Source: Pseudomonadales bacterium
Lineage (GTDB): Bacteria; Pseudomonadota; Gammaproteobacteria; Pseudomonadales; Pseudohongiellaceae
Length of the DNA: 39,560 bases
Direction of reading: 5' to 3'
Assembly (NCBI GenBank): GCA_028281635.1
Contig: JANQJM010000237.1
Location: 1 to 39,560, forward strand
Shown: piece after piece, positions 24,923-34,022 of the stretch
Position numbering within the stretch: the stretch's first letter is position 1
Layout of the letters: each line of letters begins with the position of its first letter
Position numbers and translations under genes: made by a program
Notes under the pieces: model-generated
What the model saw: the letters and a program-made list of their open reading frames with translations, nothing else
What the model was told of the DNA's origin: nothing
Databases searched by the model: none

Positions 24923-25747
24923 TCATGGATTTAATCGCTTGTATTCAGCTAACCACTGAAGCCACTCTTCAGGTAATGCACCACCGCCCATTTCAACTAA
25001 TGAAAGAAGAGTGTCAGGACTATTTCCTGCGAGCGCGAGAAGCTGTAGTACTGTCTCGCCATTTAATTCCGGGATATCCCCTGAAGGCAGTACTGCTGGT
25101 TCCGCTTCCATCGGAAGGTAAAATGTGACTTCGCCTTTCTCATCTAAGAATTCGAGTCGCGGTTGATTCTTGTTGTTGACGTAAATTCTGATTCTTTCAT
25201 TACCGAAACTGTCTCCCAACACAACTATAGATTCACCGAATCTTTGACCACTGAATACTCTGGGGATCATAATTTCCCTTGGGTTAGGATCCCGACCAAC
25301 AAGTTCTTTGAAGCGTTCTCGTTGCCCGTCACCAGGCGCTCCTGGATATTGATCCCATACAAATAACCCTCTCTGAGAACCAAAAGGACTTTGCTGAGTA
25401 AAATAACTTGTTACTTCATTCGTGCCTTGTTCGTCCAAGCTGAATCGTACGACTTCATCTTCAACATGCAGTCCACCAACTTCCTGGCCATCGGGAGCAT
25501 AAATTGTAATACCCGCGGCAGTATCCCGCTCCCACTCACCTGGCATTCGTTCCTGGTTATGCAGTATCAATCTTGGCGTCCCGTCTGCATCAACGAGGTT
25601 GATCCTATTCGTGGTGATCTCTTCGAAGCCGGCCCCAGAGCGAATTAGCTCTAGCTCATTCTCCAATTCAGTTATTCGATTCTGGAGATTGGCATTTGTT
25701 GTGCAGCCAGCAGTGAGAGCAATGCCGATTGCTATCAAAATTCTCAT
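24923..25747 (-). CDS. Lipoprotein with N-terminal coiled coil and repeated beta motifs
   Basis: The protein is about 274 residues. From ATG 25747, which has GGAGG five bases upstream, it begins MRILIAIGIALTAGCTTNAN, giving a lipobox LTAGC; a longer frame to 25801 would spoil it. A short coiled coil follows (LQNRITELENELELIRSG). Next come several similar beta units built on a D-x-x-G turn: NLVDADGTPRLILHN, IYAPDGQEVGGLHVE, VLGDSFGNERIRIYVNNKNQ and LEFLDEKGEVTFYLP. The C-terminus is an acidic helical tail (PELNGETVLQLLALAG ... EEWLQWLAEYKRLNP). I recognise the repeat style from uncharacterised bacterial proteins but cannot name a function. It is likely anchored in the outer or inner membrane facing the periplasm. 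Confidence 0.82.
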   Translation of the reverse strand: MRILIAIGIALTAGCTTNANLQNRITELENELELIRSGAGFEEITTNRINLVDADGTPRLILHNQERMPGEWERDTAAGITIYAPDGQEVGGLHVEDEVVRFSLDEQGTNEVTSYFTQQSPFGSQRGLFVWDQYPGAPGDGQRERFKELVGRDPNPREIMIPRVFSGQRFGESIVVLGDSFGNERIRIYVNNKNQPRLEFLDEKGEVTFYLPMEAEPAVLPSGDIPELNGETVLQLLALAGNSPDTLLSLVEMGGGALPEEWLQWLAEYKRLNP

Positions 25748-26142
25748 GTAAACCTCCAAATCTTGGGCACAATCCCAAACCTCCGCCCGACTCAAAAACA
25801 ATAGCAGGAAGATCTCCGTCAGTTACTCTGAAGTTCAATTCGAAGCCGCCGACGTCGATTTTTGGGCTGTAGTTGTACGAGAGTGCAAGCCGTTTTCTTC
25901 GATTTGCTGCGCCGCGAGTTGTTGGTCAAGAAGCATTAAAACTACTGCGTTAGCAAACAATTTACTGAAACGAAGACCCGTTACTCTTCACTTAACTCCA
26001 GTTTCTCGATTGATTTATTAGATAGATGCCTGAAAGAACAAGTTTGGATTCAGATAACTCAATGTGAGGAGTTCCTGTCCACTGAGTAAACCAATTCTAG
26101 CCCATGCTGAGAGTCTTATTCAGGCCGAGAGCGAACCTTCGT
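25748..26142. other. 395-base intergenic region
   Basis: This lies between the lipoprotein start and the 3' end of the epimerase gene, both on the minus strand, so it should contain the lipoprotein promoter. It carries the degenerate motif GTTGGTCAAGAAGCATTAAA (25921-25940) running into AAAACTACTGC (25938-25948), the latter identical to 21504-21514. No gene, hairpin terminator or RNA is supported. Confidence 0.35.
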
Positions 26143-27129
26143 TCAGACTGGAAACGGCCCGTCCTCAAACACTTCGTCGTGGTAGCCCTTCTTGCCGACG
26201 AACTGAGTCACTTCAGGCTTTGGAAAAACCTGGGTTTCGCGTAGCTCATCGAGCACTGTTCCGAAATCATATTTAGGTTGCCAGCCTAGTTCGGTGCGCG
26301 CCTTGGTGTTGTCGTAGACCCGGTCGAACTTCTCAAACATGGACCAGCCCATGGAATCGTAGACCACCTGGAAATCAGGAAAATACTTTGCTACGACTGC
26401 CGGACCGTCTGTATTCAACAGAGGTAAATCTTCTCGGGCAAATGGAGAGGTGGCGCTAATGAGATAAAGTCCGTAACCAAGTTCTTCGGCACGGTTTGCG
26501 GCACAGAAGTGCGCCTCCACAATATCGGAAAGCTCAGCACGCCGGTTCAAAAATTCATTGGCCTTACTATTCTCGTCACTGAAGTTGGAGCGCACTGCAA
26601 CAGAGTCATCATCTTCCGGAAAAAACCGCGAGGTGCGCAAGATAAGACAATTCAGTCCTTCCTCCTCATAGGCCAGCTTGCAGAGACCTTCGGCCGCCAG
26701 TTTGGTCGTACCATAGATATTCTTCTGATCAGGCACCAGGTTTTCATCAACCCAGACCGCTGGCTCACCATCGGCTGCTCGCATGGCATGACCAAAGGTG
26801 CTGGTGGTGCTGGTGAAGATAAATCTCTTTACGCCAGCACGAATCGCTGCACTTAACAGGGATTGGGTTCCGGAGATATTGGTATCAATGAAGTCTTGCT
26901 TGCTGTGGGTTTTAACATGGGGTTTGTGAAGGGTCGCCGCATGCAGAACAGTATCCACTCCTTGCATTGCCTTCGCGACAGCATCTTCATCAGTGATTGG
27001 TGCTTCCACGGTAGTAAATTCGGATGGCTTGATATCAATGCCTTCGAACTCCACACCTCGCCTTGACAGTGTCCAGGCGAGGGCCTCACCGAGATGGCCC
27101 GCACTTCCTGTGACTAAAACCTTTTCCAT
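26143..27129 (-). CDS. NAD-dependent epimerase/dehydratase (extended SDR)
   Basis: This 328-residue cytoplasmic Rossmann-fold protein starts MEKVLVTGSAGHLGEALAWT, with the TGxxGxxG nucleotide-binding loop. DTVLHAATLHKP is the second NAD-contact strand, TSTTSTFGHAM supplies the active-site Ser/Thr, and YGTTK is the YxxxK catalytic pair in NIYGTTKLAAEGLCKLAYEE. The C-terminal RARTELGWQPKYDFGTVL (here KARTELGWQPKYDFGT) is a frequent NAD-sugar-epimerase ending. Length is normal for the family. Substrate could be a nucleotide sugar or another polyol-type compound; no sugar genes are nearby. Only 11 bases separate it from the small membrane-protein gene upstream, so they share a transcript. Confidence 0.92.
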   Translation of the reverse strand: MEKVLVTGSAGHLGEALAWTLSRRGVEFEGIDIKPSEFTTVEAPITDEDAVAKAMQGVDTVLHAATLHKPHVKTHSKQDFIDTNISGTQSLLSAAIRAGVKRFIFTSTTSTFGHAMRAADGEPAVWVDENLVPDQKNIYGTTKLAAEGLCKLAYEEEGLNCLILRTSRFFPEDDDSVAVRSNFSDENSKANEFLNRRAELSDIVEAHFCAANRAEELGYGLYLISATSPFAREDLPLLNTDGPAVVAKYFPDFQVVYDSMGWSMFEKFDRVYDNTKARTELGWQPKYDFGTVLDELRETQVFPKPEVTQFVGKKGYHDEVFEDGPFPV

Positions 27130-27140
27130 TTATTGACTCG

Positions 27141-27419
27141 TTAAAAATCACTTTCTATTCGAATACCCAGCCGGGCGGCGACATTATAGATGACCGCGAC
27201 TGTACCGCCAGCCACGAATCCTGAAACTGCGAACAGCAGAGGCATTCCAAGCAGCGCCAGAAAAGCCAATGCGGTGCCGGCATTAAGTGAGTCTGTAAAT
27301 AGCTCAAAGAAGAAGCCACCAAAACTGTAGAACATACCCGCCACAAGCCCCAGGACGCCCATGGAAAGCGCCGCTAGCTTAGCGGTAAACAGCACGCCAA
27401 TTCGTTGCAGTTTGGCCAT
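27141..27419 (-). CDS. Small integral membrane protein
   Basis: This 92-residue protein begins MAKLQRIGVLFTAKLAALSM and has two long hydrophobic segments: about residues 10-37 (LAALSMGVLGLVAGMFYSFG) and about 45-80 (LAFLALLGMPLLFAVSGFVA and GGTVAVIYNVAARL). AGGAGAG lies upstream at a good distance. It resembles the DUF3566-type small transmembrane proteins (IGV.TAKLA...G...G.F..G...IYN..A...GGI), but that match is from memory. It is placed between the dehydrogenase gene (upstream by 24 bases) and the epimerase gene in one transcript. Function unknown. Confidence 0.8.
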   Translation of the reverse strand: MAKLQRIGVLFTAKLAALSMGVLGLVAGMFYSFGGFFFELFTDSLNAGTALAFLALLGMPLLFAVSGFVAGGTVAVIYNVAARLGIRIESDF

Positions 27420-27443
27420 TGTCTTTTCTCTCCTGCGCCGGCG

Positions 27444-30326
27444 TTATAGCGCCATCTGCAGCACTCGCGCCACATGCATCGCGTCCCGACCACTGCCATG
27501 TTTGATCTGGCTGCGACAGCTGGTTCCATCGGCGACAATCAGCGTGTCCGCGCTCGCCGCTTCTAATGCCGGCAATAAACTAAGTTCGGCCATCGCCATG
27601 GAATCCTCATAGTGTTCTGCTTCGTAGCCAAATGATCCCGCCATGCCGCAACAACTGGAATCGATAGTGCTGACATTAACTCCTGGAATCAGATTCAGGA
27701 GTTTCTCTACCGAGCCCATCACCGCAAATGCCTTTTGATGACAGTGACCATGAATCAAGATGTTTTTGGCATTGATTGCGTTCAACTTCAAATCCAGTAC
27801 GCCTGCTTCCTGCTGCCGCCAGAGAAACTCTTCGAATAGAAAGGCATTGTTGGCCAGGGCTTGCGTATTCTCACCAGGCATCAGGGCGAGATATTCGTCG
27901 CGCAATGTCAGCAAGCAGGAAGGTTCGAGACCAACAATTGGCACGCCCCGCTCAACGAAGGATTGCAAAGCTACGAGTGTGCGCTGGGCTTCCACGCGCG
28001 CCTCGTCCAGTAATCCGTTACTGAAGAAAGTACGGCCACAACACAACGGCCGCTGTTTATCCACTGCGGTTGGGCAGTGTACATGGTAGCCGGCCGCCGA
28101 AAGCACGGCCATGGCAGCGTTGGCATTTTCGGTTTCGAAGCAACCATTAAATGTATCCACTAACAGCACTACTTCCTTTTCATCCTCGGCAACTACTGCA
28201 TCTTCGACAAAGGGTTTAAAGTGATCGCCACGCCACTTCGGCAAAGGACGTTTTGCTGTTAGACCTATCAGCTTTTCCGAAAGTGTCGCAAGCCCTGGAA
28301 TACGGTCCCTGAGATTCATCAAAAAACTGAATTGTCGCATTCGGTGTGCATAACGGGGCAGATAGGCCATCAGCTTTTCGCGCAGGGGCAAGCCATGGGC
28401 TGCTCGATAGTGATAAAGAAACTCTGTCTTCATGCGCGCCATATCTACGCCAGTGGGACATTCACGCTTGCAGCCCTTACAACCCACGCACATATCCATG
28501 GTCTGGTACATGGCATCAGAAGTGAAGGCGCCTTCTCCCAGTTGTCCCGTGAGCGCCAATCGCAAGGTATTGGCTCGACCACGGGTCAGGTGCTGTTCGT
28601 TTTTGCTAATCCGATAGGATGGACACATGGTGCCCACATTGGCTTTGCGGCAGGCGCCATTGTTATTGCACATTTCGACAGCACGATCGAAGCCCTGCCA
28701 CTCCGACCAATCCAATTGTGTGTCCAGCGCAATCGGCCCATAGCCCGGCGCAAAGCGCATGATGTTGCGGTCATCCATCTTATGGGCATCCACGATCTTG
28801 CCCGGGTTAAATGTGCCGCCTGGATCGAAGAGATTTTTCACTTCCTCGAAATTCTGCAGCATACGCGTACCAAACATGGATTCATGAAACTCTGAGCGTG
28901 AGATACCGTCGCCATGTTCGCCTGAGTGAGAACCCTTGTACTCCCTGACCATCTCCAGGGTTTCTTCGACAATGGAGCGCATCTTGTCGGCGCCTTCCTG
29001 CTCCTTCATGTTCAGCACTGGCCGCACATGTAAGCAGCCCACTGAAGCATGGGCATAGAAAGTTCCGGTAGTGCCGTGCTTTTCGAATACTTCAGAAAGA
29101 CGTCTCGTGTATTCCGCCAGGTCTTCCAGCTTTACCGCACAGTCTTCGATGAAAGAAACCGGTTTACCATCACCCTTCATGGACATCATGATGTTTAAAC
29201 CCGACTTTCGTACTTCCCACACTGCATTTTGAAACTCTGTGTCAGTGGCTTCCACAACGGCATTGGGGAATCCAAGATCCGCCATCAACTCAACCAGTGC
29301 CGCCAAACTCCTAAATTGCTGTTCCCGATCATCACCAGCGAATTCCACTAATAACAGGGCTTGCGGTTCGCCCTGCACAAATCGGTTTACGGTTGGGGCA
29401 AAAATAGGAATATCGCGAGCCAGATCAATCATGGTGCGATCAACCAACTCCACTGCCGCCGGATCCAGCTTTGCGATGTGCTGGGTACTGTCCATGGCTT
29501 CATAGAAACTTGGAAAATGACACACGCCCAATACTTTATGTTTGGGTAAGGGTTGCAGATTCAGATGTATGCGCTGAAAAAACCCAAGAGTGCCTTCCGA
29601 CCCAACGAGCAGGTGTCCAAAATTTGGATTGTCATCGACTAACTCGTCGATGTTGTACCCGCCTACCCGTCGCAACAGGTCGGGAAAACGTTGCCCGATC
29701 TCTTCGGCTTCTCGCTTGCCTAATGCTCGCAACCTGTAAAGTAATGAATCATCAGCCTCGGGAGTTAAAGCTGAACCATTCAGCTTGCCAAAATGTGCAC
29801 GACTGCCATCGGCGAGCAAGGCTTCCACCGAACGTACGTTGTGCACCATGTTGCCGTAGCGAATGGAGCGGGCACCACAACTATTATTGCCGGTCATGCC
29901 GCCGAGGGTCGCTCGATTAGCGGTTGACACGTCCACCGGATAGAACAAACCGTGAGGCTTCAAAAAACGATTGAGTTGATCCAGCACCAAACCTGGTTGC
30001 ACACAGACAGATTTCTCTTCGGGGCTGAATTGCAACACCTTGTTGAGGTGGCGCGTTGTGTCGATTAGCAAGGCTTCGCCGATGGCCTGCCCATTCTGTG
30101 AAGTGCCACCGCCACGAGGTAATACTGGCAAGCCTGCATCGACTGCGATTTGTACAGCAATTTCTACATCCGATTCATCTTCTGGAACTACCACGCCCAG
30201 GGGCATGAGCTGATAGATGGACGCATCAGTGCTGTAGCGACCGCGGCTGAAATCATCAAAATAAACTGAGCCCTTCAGCTCCTTGCTTAGTCGTTTAACA
30301 AGTGAACTACCGACTCGAATGGACAT
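27444..30326 (-). CDS. ydiJ: FAD-linked oxidase with Fe-S and CCG domains, YdiJ-like (D-2-hydroxyglutarate/D-lactate dehydrogenase type)
   Basis: The product is 960 residues, close to YdiJ of E. coli (1018), a D-2-hydroxyglutarate dehydrogenase. Domain order: an FAD-binding type-4 (VAO) domain with VLPRGGGTSQNGQAIGEA, TLGGMTGNNSCGARSIRYG and LLVGSEGTLGFFQRI; an FAD-oxidase C domain with THE-type residues in FYAHASVGCLHVRPVLNM and GSHSGEHGDGISRSE; then a [4Fe-4S] pair from about residue 551 (CNNNGACRK ... GTMCPSYR) and 612 (CVGCKGCKRECP); then two CCG cysteine-rich domains (RPLCCGRTFFS near 761; DSSCCGMAGSFGYE near 890). Electrons from a 2-hydroxy acid pass via FAD to Fe-S clusters and probably to the quinone pool. 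The substrate within the D-lactate/D-2-hydroxyglutarate group is not determinable here. Confidence 0.93.
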   Translation of the reverse strand: MSIRVGSSLVKRLSKELKGSVYFDDFSRGRYSTDASIYQLMPLGVVVPEDESDVEIAVQIAVDAGLPVLPRGGGTSQNGQAIGEALLIDTTRHLNKVLQFSPEEKSVCVQPGLVLDQLNRFLKPHGLFYPVDVSTANRATLGGMTGNNSCGARSIRYGNMVHNVRSVEALLADGSRAHFGKLNGSALTPEADDSLLYRLRALGKREAEEIGQRFPDLLRRVGGYNIDELVDDNPNFGHLLVGSEGTLGFFQRIHLNLQPLPKHKVLGVCHFPSFYEAMDSTQHIAKLDPAAVELVDRTMIDLARDIPIFAPTVNRFVQGEPQALLLVEFAGDDREQQFRSLAALVELMADLGFPNAVVEATDTEFQNAVWEVRKSGLNIMMSMKGDGKPVSFIEDCAVKLEDLAEYTRRLSEVFEKHGTTGTFYAHASVGCLHVRPVLNMKEQEGADKMRSIVEETLEMVREYKGSHSGEHGDGISRSEFHESMFGTRMLQNFEEVKNLFDPGGTFNPGKIVDAHKMDDRNIMRFAPGYGPIALDTQLDWSEWQGFDRAVEMCNNNGACRKANVGTMCPSYRISKNEQHLTRGRANTLRLALTGQLGEGAFTSDAMYQTMDMCVGCKGCKRECPTGVDMARMKTEFLYHYRAAHGLPLREKLMAYLPRYAHRMRQFSFLMNLRDRIPGLATLSEKLIGLTAKRPLPKWRGDHFKPFVEDAVVAEDEKEVVLLVDTFNGCFETENANAAMAVLSAAGYHVHCPTAVDKQRPLCCGRTFFSNGLLDEARVEAQRTLVALQSFVERGVPIVGLEPSCLLTLRDEYLALMPGENTQALANNAFLFEEFLWRQQEAGVLDLKLNAINAKNILIHGHCHQKAFAVMGSVEKLLNLIPGVNVSTIDSSCCGMAGSFGYEAEHYEDSMAMAELSLLPALEAASADTLIVADGTSCRSQIKHGSGRDAMHVARVLQMAL

Positions 30327-30349
30327 TGGAGATTTAAGAAAGCTTTTGT

Positions 30350-30820
30350 TTAACGGAGTTTGCGCCAGGTGAGAGTTGCCGTGATGCGACCGCTGTCATC
30401 TTTCAATGACAGCTTCAGCAAGTCGTCCACAAACTCATAATACCGGACATTGTCTCCACCTACCCAACGAGGGACCATGGGCGAACCCTCAACATGATGA
30501 ATGACTCGCCCACCCGCAGGATCCACAGTGACCCCACCCCAATAGGCAAAGCCACCGGTTACGCGTTCGCTGGCACTGGCGGCACGCTGCGGCAAATCTT
30601 TGGGCATGCCCAGGCCGGCCATGTTGCCGAAGGGATCGTAGCTGAGATAGCCAATATAGTTCATGTCCCGTTCACCACCGGTGTCGGGAAATACCACGTA
30701 GCTAACTAACTCCCAATCACCGACAAAGGCTTGATACTCGGGACTGGTATCAGCGAGTGATTGCGTCGACATCAGATAGCTTATGGTGAGTACGTATAGC
30801 TGGAATCGGAGTTTGACCAT
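30350..30820 (-). CDS. Secreted lipocalin-like domain protein
   Basis: This is a 156-residue protein with a signal peptide (MVKLRFQLYVLTISYLMSTQ, cleaved around SLADT). The mature part follows the lipocalin-like PF13924 pattern: FVGDWELVSYVVFPDTGGER, then GYLSYDPFGNMAGLGM, then the WGGVTVDPAGGRVIHHVEGS strand and DDLLKLSLKDDSGRITATLT with final WRKLR. These proteins often act as small-ligand binders of unknown ligand. It is 23 bases upstream of the YdiJ-like gene on the same strand, so cotranscription is likely, but the biochemical link is unclear. Confidence 0.85.
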   Translation of the reverse strand: MVKLRFQLYVLTISYLMSTQSLADTSPEYQAFVGDWELVSYVVFPDTGGERDMNYIGYLSYDPFGNMAGLGMPKDLPQRAASASERVTGGFAYWGGVTVDPAGGRVIHHVEGSPMVPRWVGGDNVRYYEFVDDLLKLSLKDDSGRITATLTWRKLR

Positions 30821-30854
30821 CTCGGAACACTATTATTGTTGTTGCTGGATTGAC

Positions 30855-32582
30855 CTAATAGCCGACGGCGGCAGCATCTCCCCGGCGTGAATCTGATGCT
30901 CCCATAAACAGGCCTGTATTACGATCATAGTAAACACCCATGGCTGCACCCTGCGAGCCGCGCTCCCTGATGGCATGACCTTTCTCTCGATACAGCCTGA
31001 TGGTATCAGGTGAAAATCCAGTGGATTCAAAACTGGTTGCGTCGGGCAACCATTGATGGTGAATGCGACCGGCTTCCACCGACTGCGCAATATTAAAGCC
31101 ATGATCGATGATGTTGAGGATCAACTGCATCGTAGTGTTAATTATCGTCTTGCCACCGGGGCTACCTACTGCGAATACGGGTTTGCTGTCTTGCGCCACA
31201 ATAGAGGGCGTCATACTGGATAACGGTCGCTTCTCTGCCGCGACCAGATTAGGCGCAGTACCAATATTACCTCGCTCATCAGTAAGACCCGGGATTGCAT
31301 TGAAATCACCGAGCTCATTGTTTAGCAGGTAACCGCCACCTTCCACGACAATCGCTGAGCCGTAACCGAATTCCAGGGTATAGGTCATGCTCACCATATT
31401 GCCGTCGCCATCGACAACAGAAAAATGCGTGGTTTCTTCCGACTCATAGATCTGTGCAAATTGCTCCGGGCTACTTTCTGATTTGCGATCCATATTAATA
31501 GTAGAACGCAGTTCCTCGGCGTACTGCTTCGACATCAAACGTTCCAGTGGCATGGACTCATTAAAATCCGGATCACCAAGATGTTCGGCGCGATCAGCGT
31601 AGGCTCGACGCATGGATTCGGTTAACACGTGGAGATAATCGGCGGAATTGTGCCCCATGGCTGCCAGATCGAAACCTTCGAGAATATTCAGCATCTGCAC
31701 CAAAGCGACACCGCCGGAACTGGGCGGTGGCATGCTGACAATTTCATAACCGCGATAGGTGCCACGAATTGGTTCGCGCTCTTTCGCCTCATACCTGGCC
31801 AGATCTTCCTCAGTAATAATGCCACCAATATCTGCCATGTAATTGGCAAAGCGTTGTGCGTTCTCTCCGCGATAGAAACCATCCGCACCGTTATCACGAA
31901 TCAACTCCAGAGTATTGGCCAGGTCAGGTTGGTACCAGGTGTCCCCTAACTCGTAAAGGGATCCATCTTCCCGCATGAACTTTGCTGCTGACGGAGCGTA
32001 TTGGCGAAAGCGGCCAGCATTGCGGGAGAATCCCGACTGCAAAGAATAAGTAATGGGTATACCTTCACGGGCCAACTTGATGGCCGGCTCTACCAGGTCA
32101 GCCCAGGGTAAAACGCCTAAGCGCTGATGTGCCAACCACAGGCCGGCAACAGTACCTGGAACCCCCACTGCAAGTGGTCCAAAATGATTGGAGTTATTTA
32201 CGATCTCACCATCGAGCCCCAGATACATGCGTTCGGTGGCAGCCAAAGGTGCCTTTTCACGAAAATCGAATGCCGTGGTTTCCCCATCCTCGCCGTGATA
32301 CATCATGAAACCACCACCACCGATATTACCGGCAGTTGGCCAGGTGACAGCAAGGGCAAATGCAGTAGCGATTGCCGCATCAACGGCATTACCTCCGCTC
32401 TTCAGGGCTTGCACGCCCGCTTCTGAAGCCAGGCGCGAAGCGCTGGAAACCATGCCGTTTTTGGCGTAAACCGGGGTCCTGCCTCCTTCGGCGAACACGG
32501 TGGTGACCTGGGTGAAACTGAACAGCAATAAAACTGCAGCAGCCAGACGGCGAAAGGCTTTGCTTGAAGCTGAGTAAGACAT
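30855..32582 (-). CDS. ggt: Gamma-glutamyltransferase (GGT, Ntn hydrolase)
   Basis: This is a 575-residue periplasmic gamma-glutamyltransferase/hydrolase that cleaves the gamma-glutamyl bond of glutathione and related peptides. Signal peptide: hydrophobic residues ~13-31 ending VFAEGG. The large-subunit markers are SGGNAVDAAIATAFAL and GNIGGGGFMMYH, and the FREKAP motif contains the substrate-binding Arg. Autocleavage should occur before Thr384 of the TTHFSVVDGDGN motif, which is the nucleophile equivalent to Thr391 of E. coli GGT. The small subunit contains LEFGYGSAIVV, LLNNELGDF, SSMTPSIV and GSPGGKTIINT, all family-conserved. The length is standard. It is divergent from a dipeptidase lipoprotein, suggesting a paired route glutathione to Cys-Gly to free amino acids. 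Confidence 0.97.
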   Translation of the reverse strand: MSYSASSKAFRRLAAAVLLLFSFTQVTTVFAEGGRTPVYAKNGMVSSASRLASEAGVQALKSGGNAVDAAIATAFALAVTWPTAGNIGGGGFMMYHGEDGETTAFDFREKAPLAATERMYLGLDGEIVNNSNHFGPLAVGVPGTVAGLWLAHQRLGVLPWADLVEPAIKLAREGIPITYSLQSGFSRNAGRFRQYAPSAAKFMREDGSLYELGDTWYQPDLANTLELIRDNGADGFYRGENAQRFANYMADIGGIITEEDLARYEAKEREPIRGTYRGYEIVSMPPPSSGGVALVQMLNILEGFDLAAMGHNSADYLHVLTESMRRAYADRAEHLGDPDFNESMPLERLMSKQYAEELRSTINMDRKSESSPEQFAQIYESEETTHFSVVDGDGNMVSMTYTLEFGYGSAIVVEGGGYLLNNELGDFNAIPGLTDERGNIGTAPNLVAAEKRPLSSMTPSIVAQDSKPVFAVGSPGGKTIINTTMQLILNIIDHGFNIAQSVEAGRIHHQWLPDATSFESTGFSPDTIRLYREKGHAIRERGSQGAAMGVYYDRNTGLFMGASDSRRGDAAAVGY

Positions 32583-32827
32583 GGGATCTCGGAATTTTCT
32601 CTTGTTAAATCAGATTATTAGTAAAATCAGCCTGACAAGCAGACCGCTATAACACCACAGTGTATGTCAGCCACGCCGGAGGGAGCAAACACCCCTTGGC
32701 ATTGGCAGTATGCCGGTGCTAAGTTCCTATAACGATGCGCCTTTCCGCACTCCTCAGACAGGACGGCGACAATCAAATCACTAACCACGCTGATCAACGC
32801 GGGCAGGTCCCGCCGGGAACCATAGCA
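32583..32827. other. Divergent promoter region between ggt and the dipeptidase gene
   Basis: This 245-base region must hold both promoters. It is AT-rich close to ggt (TCTTGTTAAATCAGATTATT) and more GC-rich towards the dipeptidase. I see no long inverted repeat or recognisable operator. The frame extending the dipeptidase upstream to 32735 is not considered coding. Confidence 0.35.
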
Positions 32828-33991
32828 ATGAGAACGACAGCAAGAATTTTGAGTCTGATCGCCCTGCCTCTGATCTTAATCTCCTGTGGAGAATCTGAGC
32901 CGCAACCTGAAACTGAAGAGGAACTGATTGCCCGGGCCCAGGGGATACATGATCGGGTGATTACCCTCGATACCCATGCAGACATCAACACCTCCAATTT
33001 CACCCGAGAAATCAACTACACGCAGGATATCGATACCCAGGTGAATCTGCCGAAGATGTTTGCCGGTGGACTGGATGTTGCATTCTTCATCGTTTACACC
33101 GGGCAGGGGGAAATCAATCCTGATGGTTACCGGGATGCCATGGCGAATGCCATGGACAAGTTTACCGCTATCCATCGCCTGGCGGAGGAGATAGCGCCGG
33201 ATCAGATCGAGGTCGCTTACAACTCTGATGATGTTCGTCGCATCGCAGCGGAAGGCAAGAAAGTGGCCATGATTGGTATTGAGAATGCTTACCCAGTCGG
33301 TCCAGATCTTTCCAACATCGAAAAATTCTATGACCTGGGTGGCCGCTACATGTCGCTGGCACACAATGGTCACAACCAGTTTTCCGATTCCAACACCGGA
33401 GAACGGGATGGAGTCTATTGGCATGGCGGACTCAGTGAGATGGGTCGATTCGCGATCAAGAAAATGAATCGACTGGGAATGATGGTGGACATTTCTCATC
33501 CATCCAAAGACTCCATCATGCAAACCCTGGAACTCAGCCGTGCGCCTGTTATCGCATCCCATTCCTCCGCAAGAGCACTCACCGATCACTCACGCAATCT
33601 GGATGATGAGATGCTGTTGGCACTGAAAGACAACGGTGGTGTGGTGCAGACAGTGGCTTTTGGTACTTACGTAAGCGAACTAAGACGAGCACATTGGGCC
33701 TCGGGCGGCGATTTTGCCGATGCGCCACCTGCAACGATCTCTGACTTCGTCGACCACATTGATTATCTGGTAAATCTTATTGGCATCGATCATGTAGGGG
33801 TCAGCTCTGATTTTGATGGTGGCGGTGGCCTGACAGGCTGGAATGATGCTTCCGAGACTTTCAACGTGACCCTCGAGTTAGTCCGTCGCGGGTACACTGA
33901 GGAGCAGATCGGACAATTATGGTCAGGCAACCTGCTTAGAGTGCTTGATGAAGTGGAGGTGGTTGCCGCACAGATTCAAAGCGAAGCTTAA
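32828..33991 (+). CDS. Membrane dipeptidase lipoprotein (M19, renal dipeptidase family)
   Basis: From ATG 32828 the protein is about 387 residues and begins MRTTARILSLIALPLILISC, a lipoprotein signal with Cys20. A longer frame (32735) would push the lipobox 31 residues in and is rejected. Zinc-binding M19 residues are all visible: His50 and Asp52 (LDTHADI), Glu152 (MIGIENAYPVG), His224 (VDISHPS), His245 (VIASHSSARA) and Asp328 (GVSSDFDGG). The active site is thus complete. M19 enzymes hydrolyse dipeptides such as Cys-Gly; a periplasmic member (PvdM) works in pyoverdine maturation, but general dipeptide use is more common. It is divergent from ggt and is followed by the cupin gene about 30 bases downstream. 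Confidence 0.95.
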   Translation: MRTTARILSLIALPLILISCGESEPQPETEEELIARAQGIHDRVITLDTHADINTSNFTREINYTQDIDTQVNLPKMFAGGLDVAFFIVYTGQGEINPDGYRDAMANAMDKFTAIHRLAEEIAPDQIEVAYNSDDVRRIAAEGKKVAMIGIENAYPVGPDLSNIEKFYDLGGRYMSLAHNGHNQFSDSNTGERDGVYWHGGLSEMGRFAIKKMNRLGMMVDISHPSKDSIMQTLELSRAPVIASHSSARALTDHSRNLDDEMLLALKDNGGVVQTVAFGTYVSELRRAHWASGGDFADAPPATISDFVDHIDYLVNLIGIDHVGVSSDFDGGGGLTGWNDASETFNVTLELVRRGYTEEQIGQLWSGNLLRVLDEVEVVAAQIQSEA

Positions 33992-34022
33992 CTGCAACAC
34001 CTGGCGCAGCGAGGAAATAACA

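Noticed and set aside
13607..33991. Complete pyoverdine maturation locus (PvdN-like enzyme, PvdM-like dipeptidase, Ntn hydrolase GGT in place of PvdQ)
   Set aside because: The genes are up to 20 kb apart, the Ntn enzyme is a clear gamma-glutamyltransferase, and no synthetase or other pvd gene is present; only the PvdN similarity is kept.
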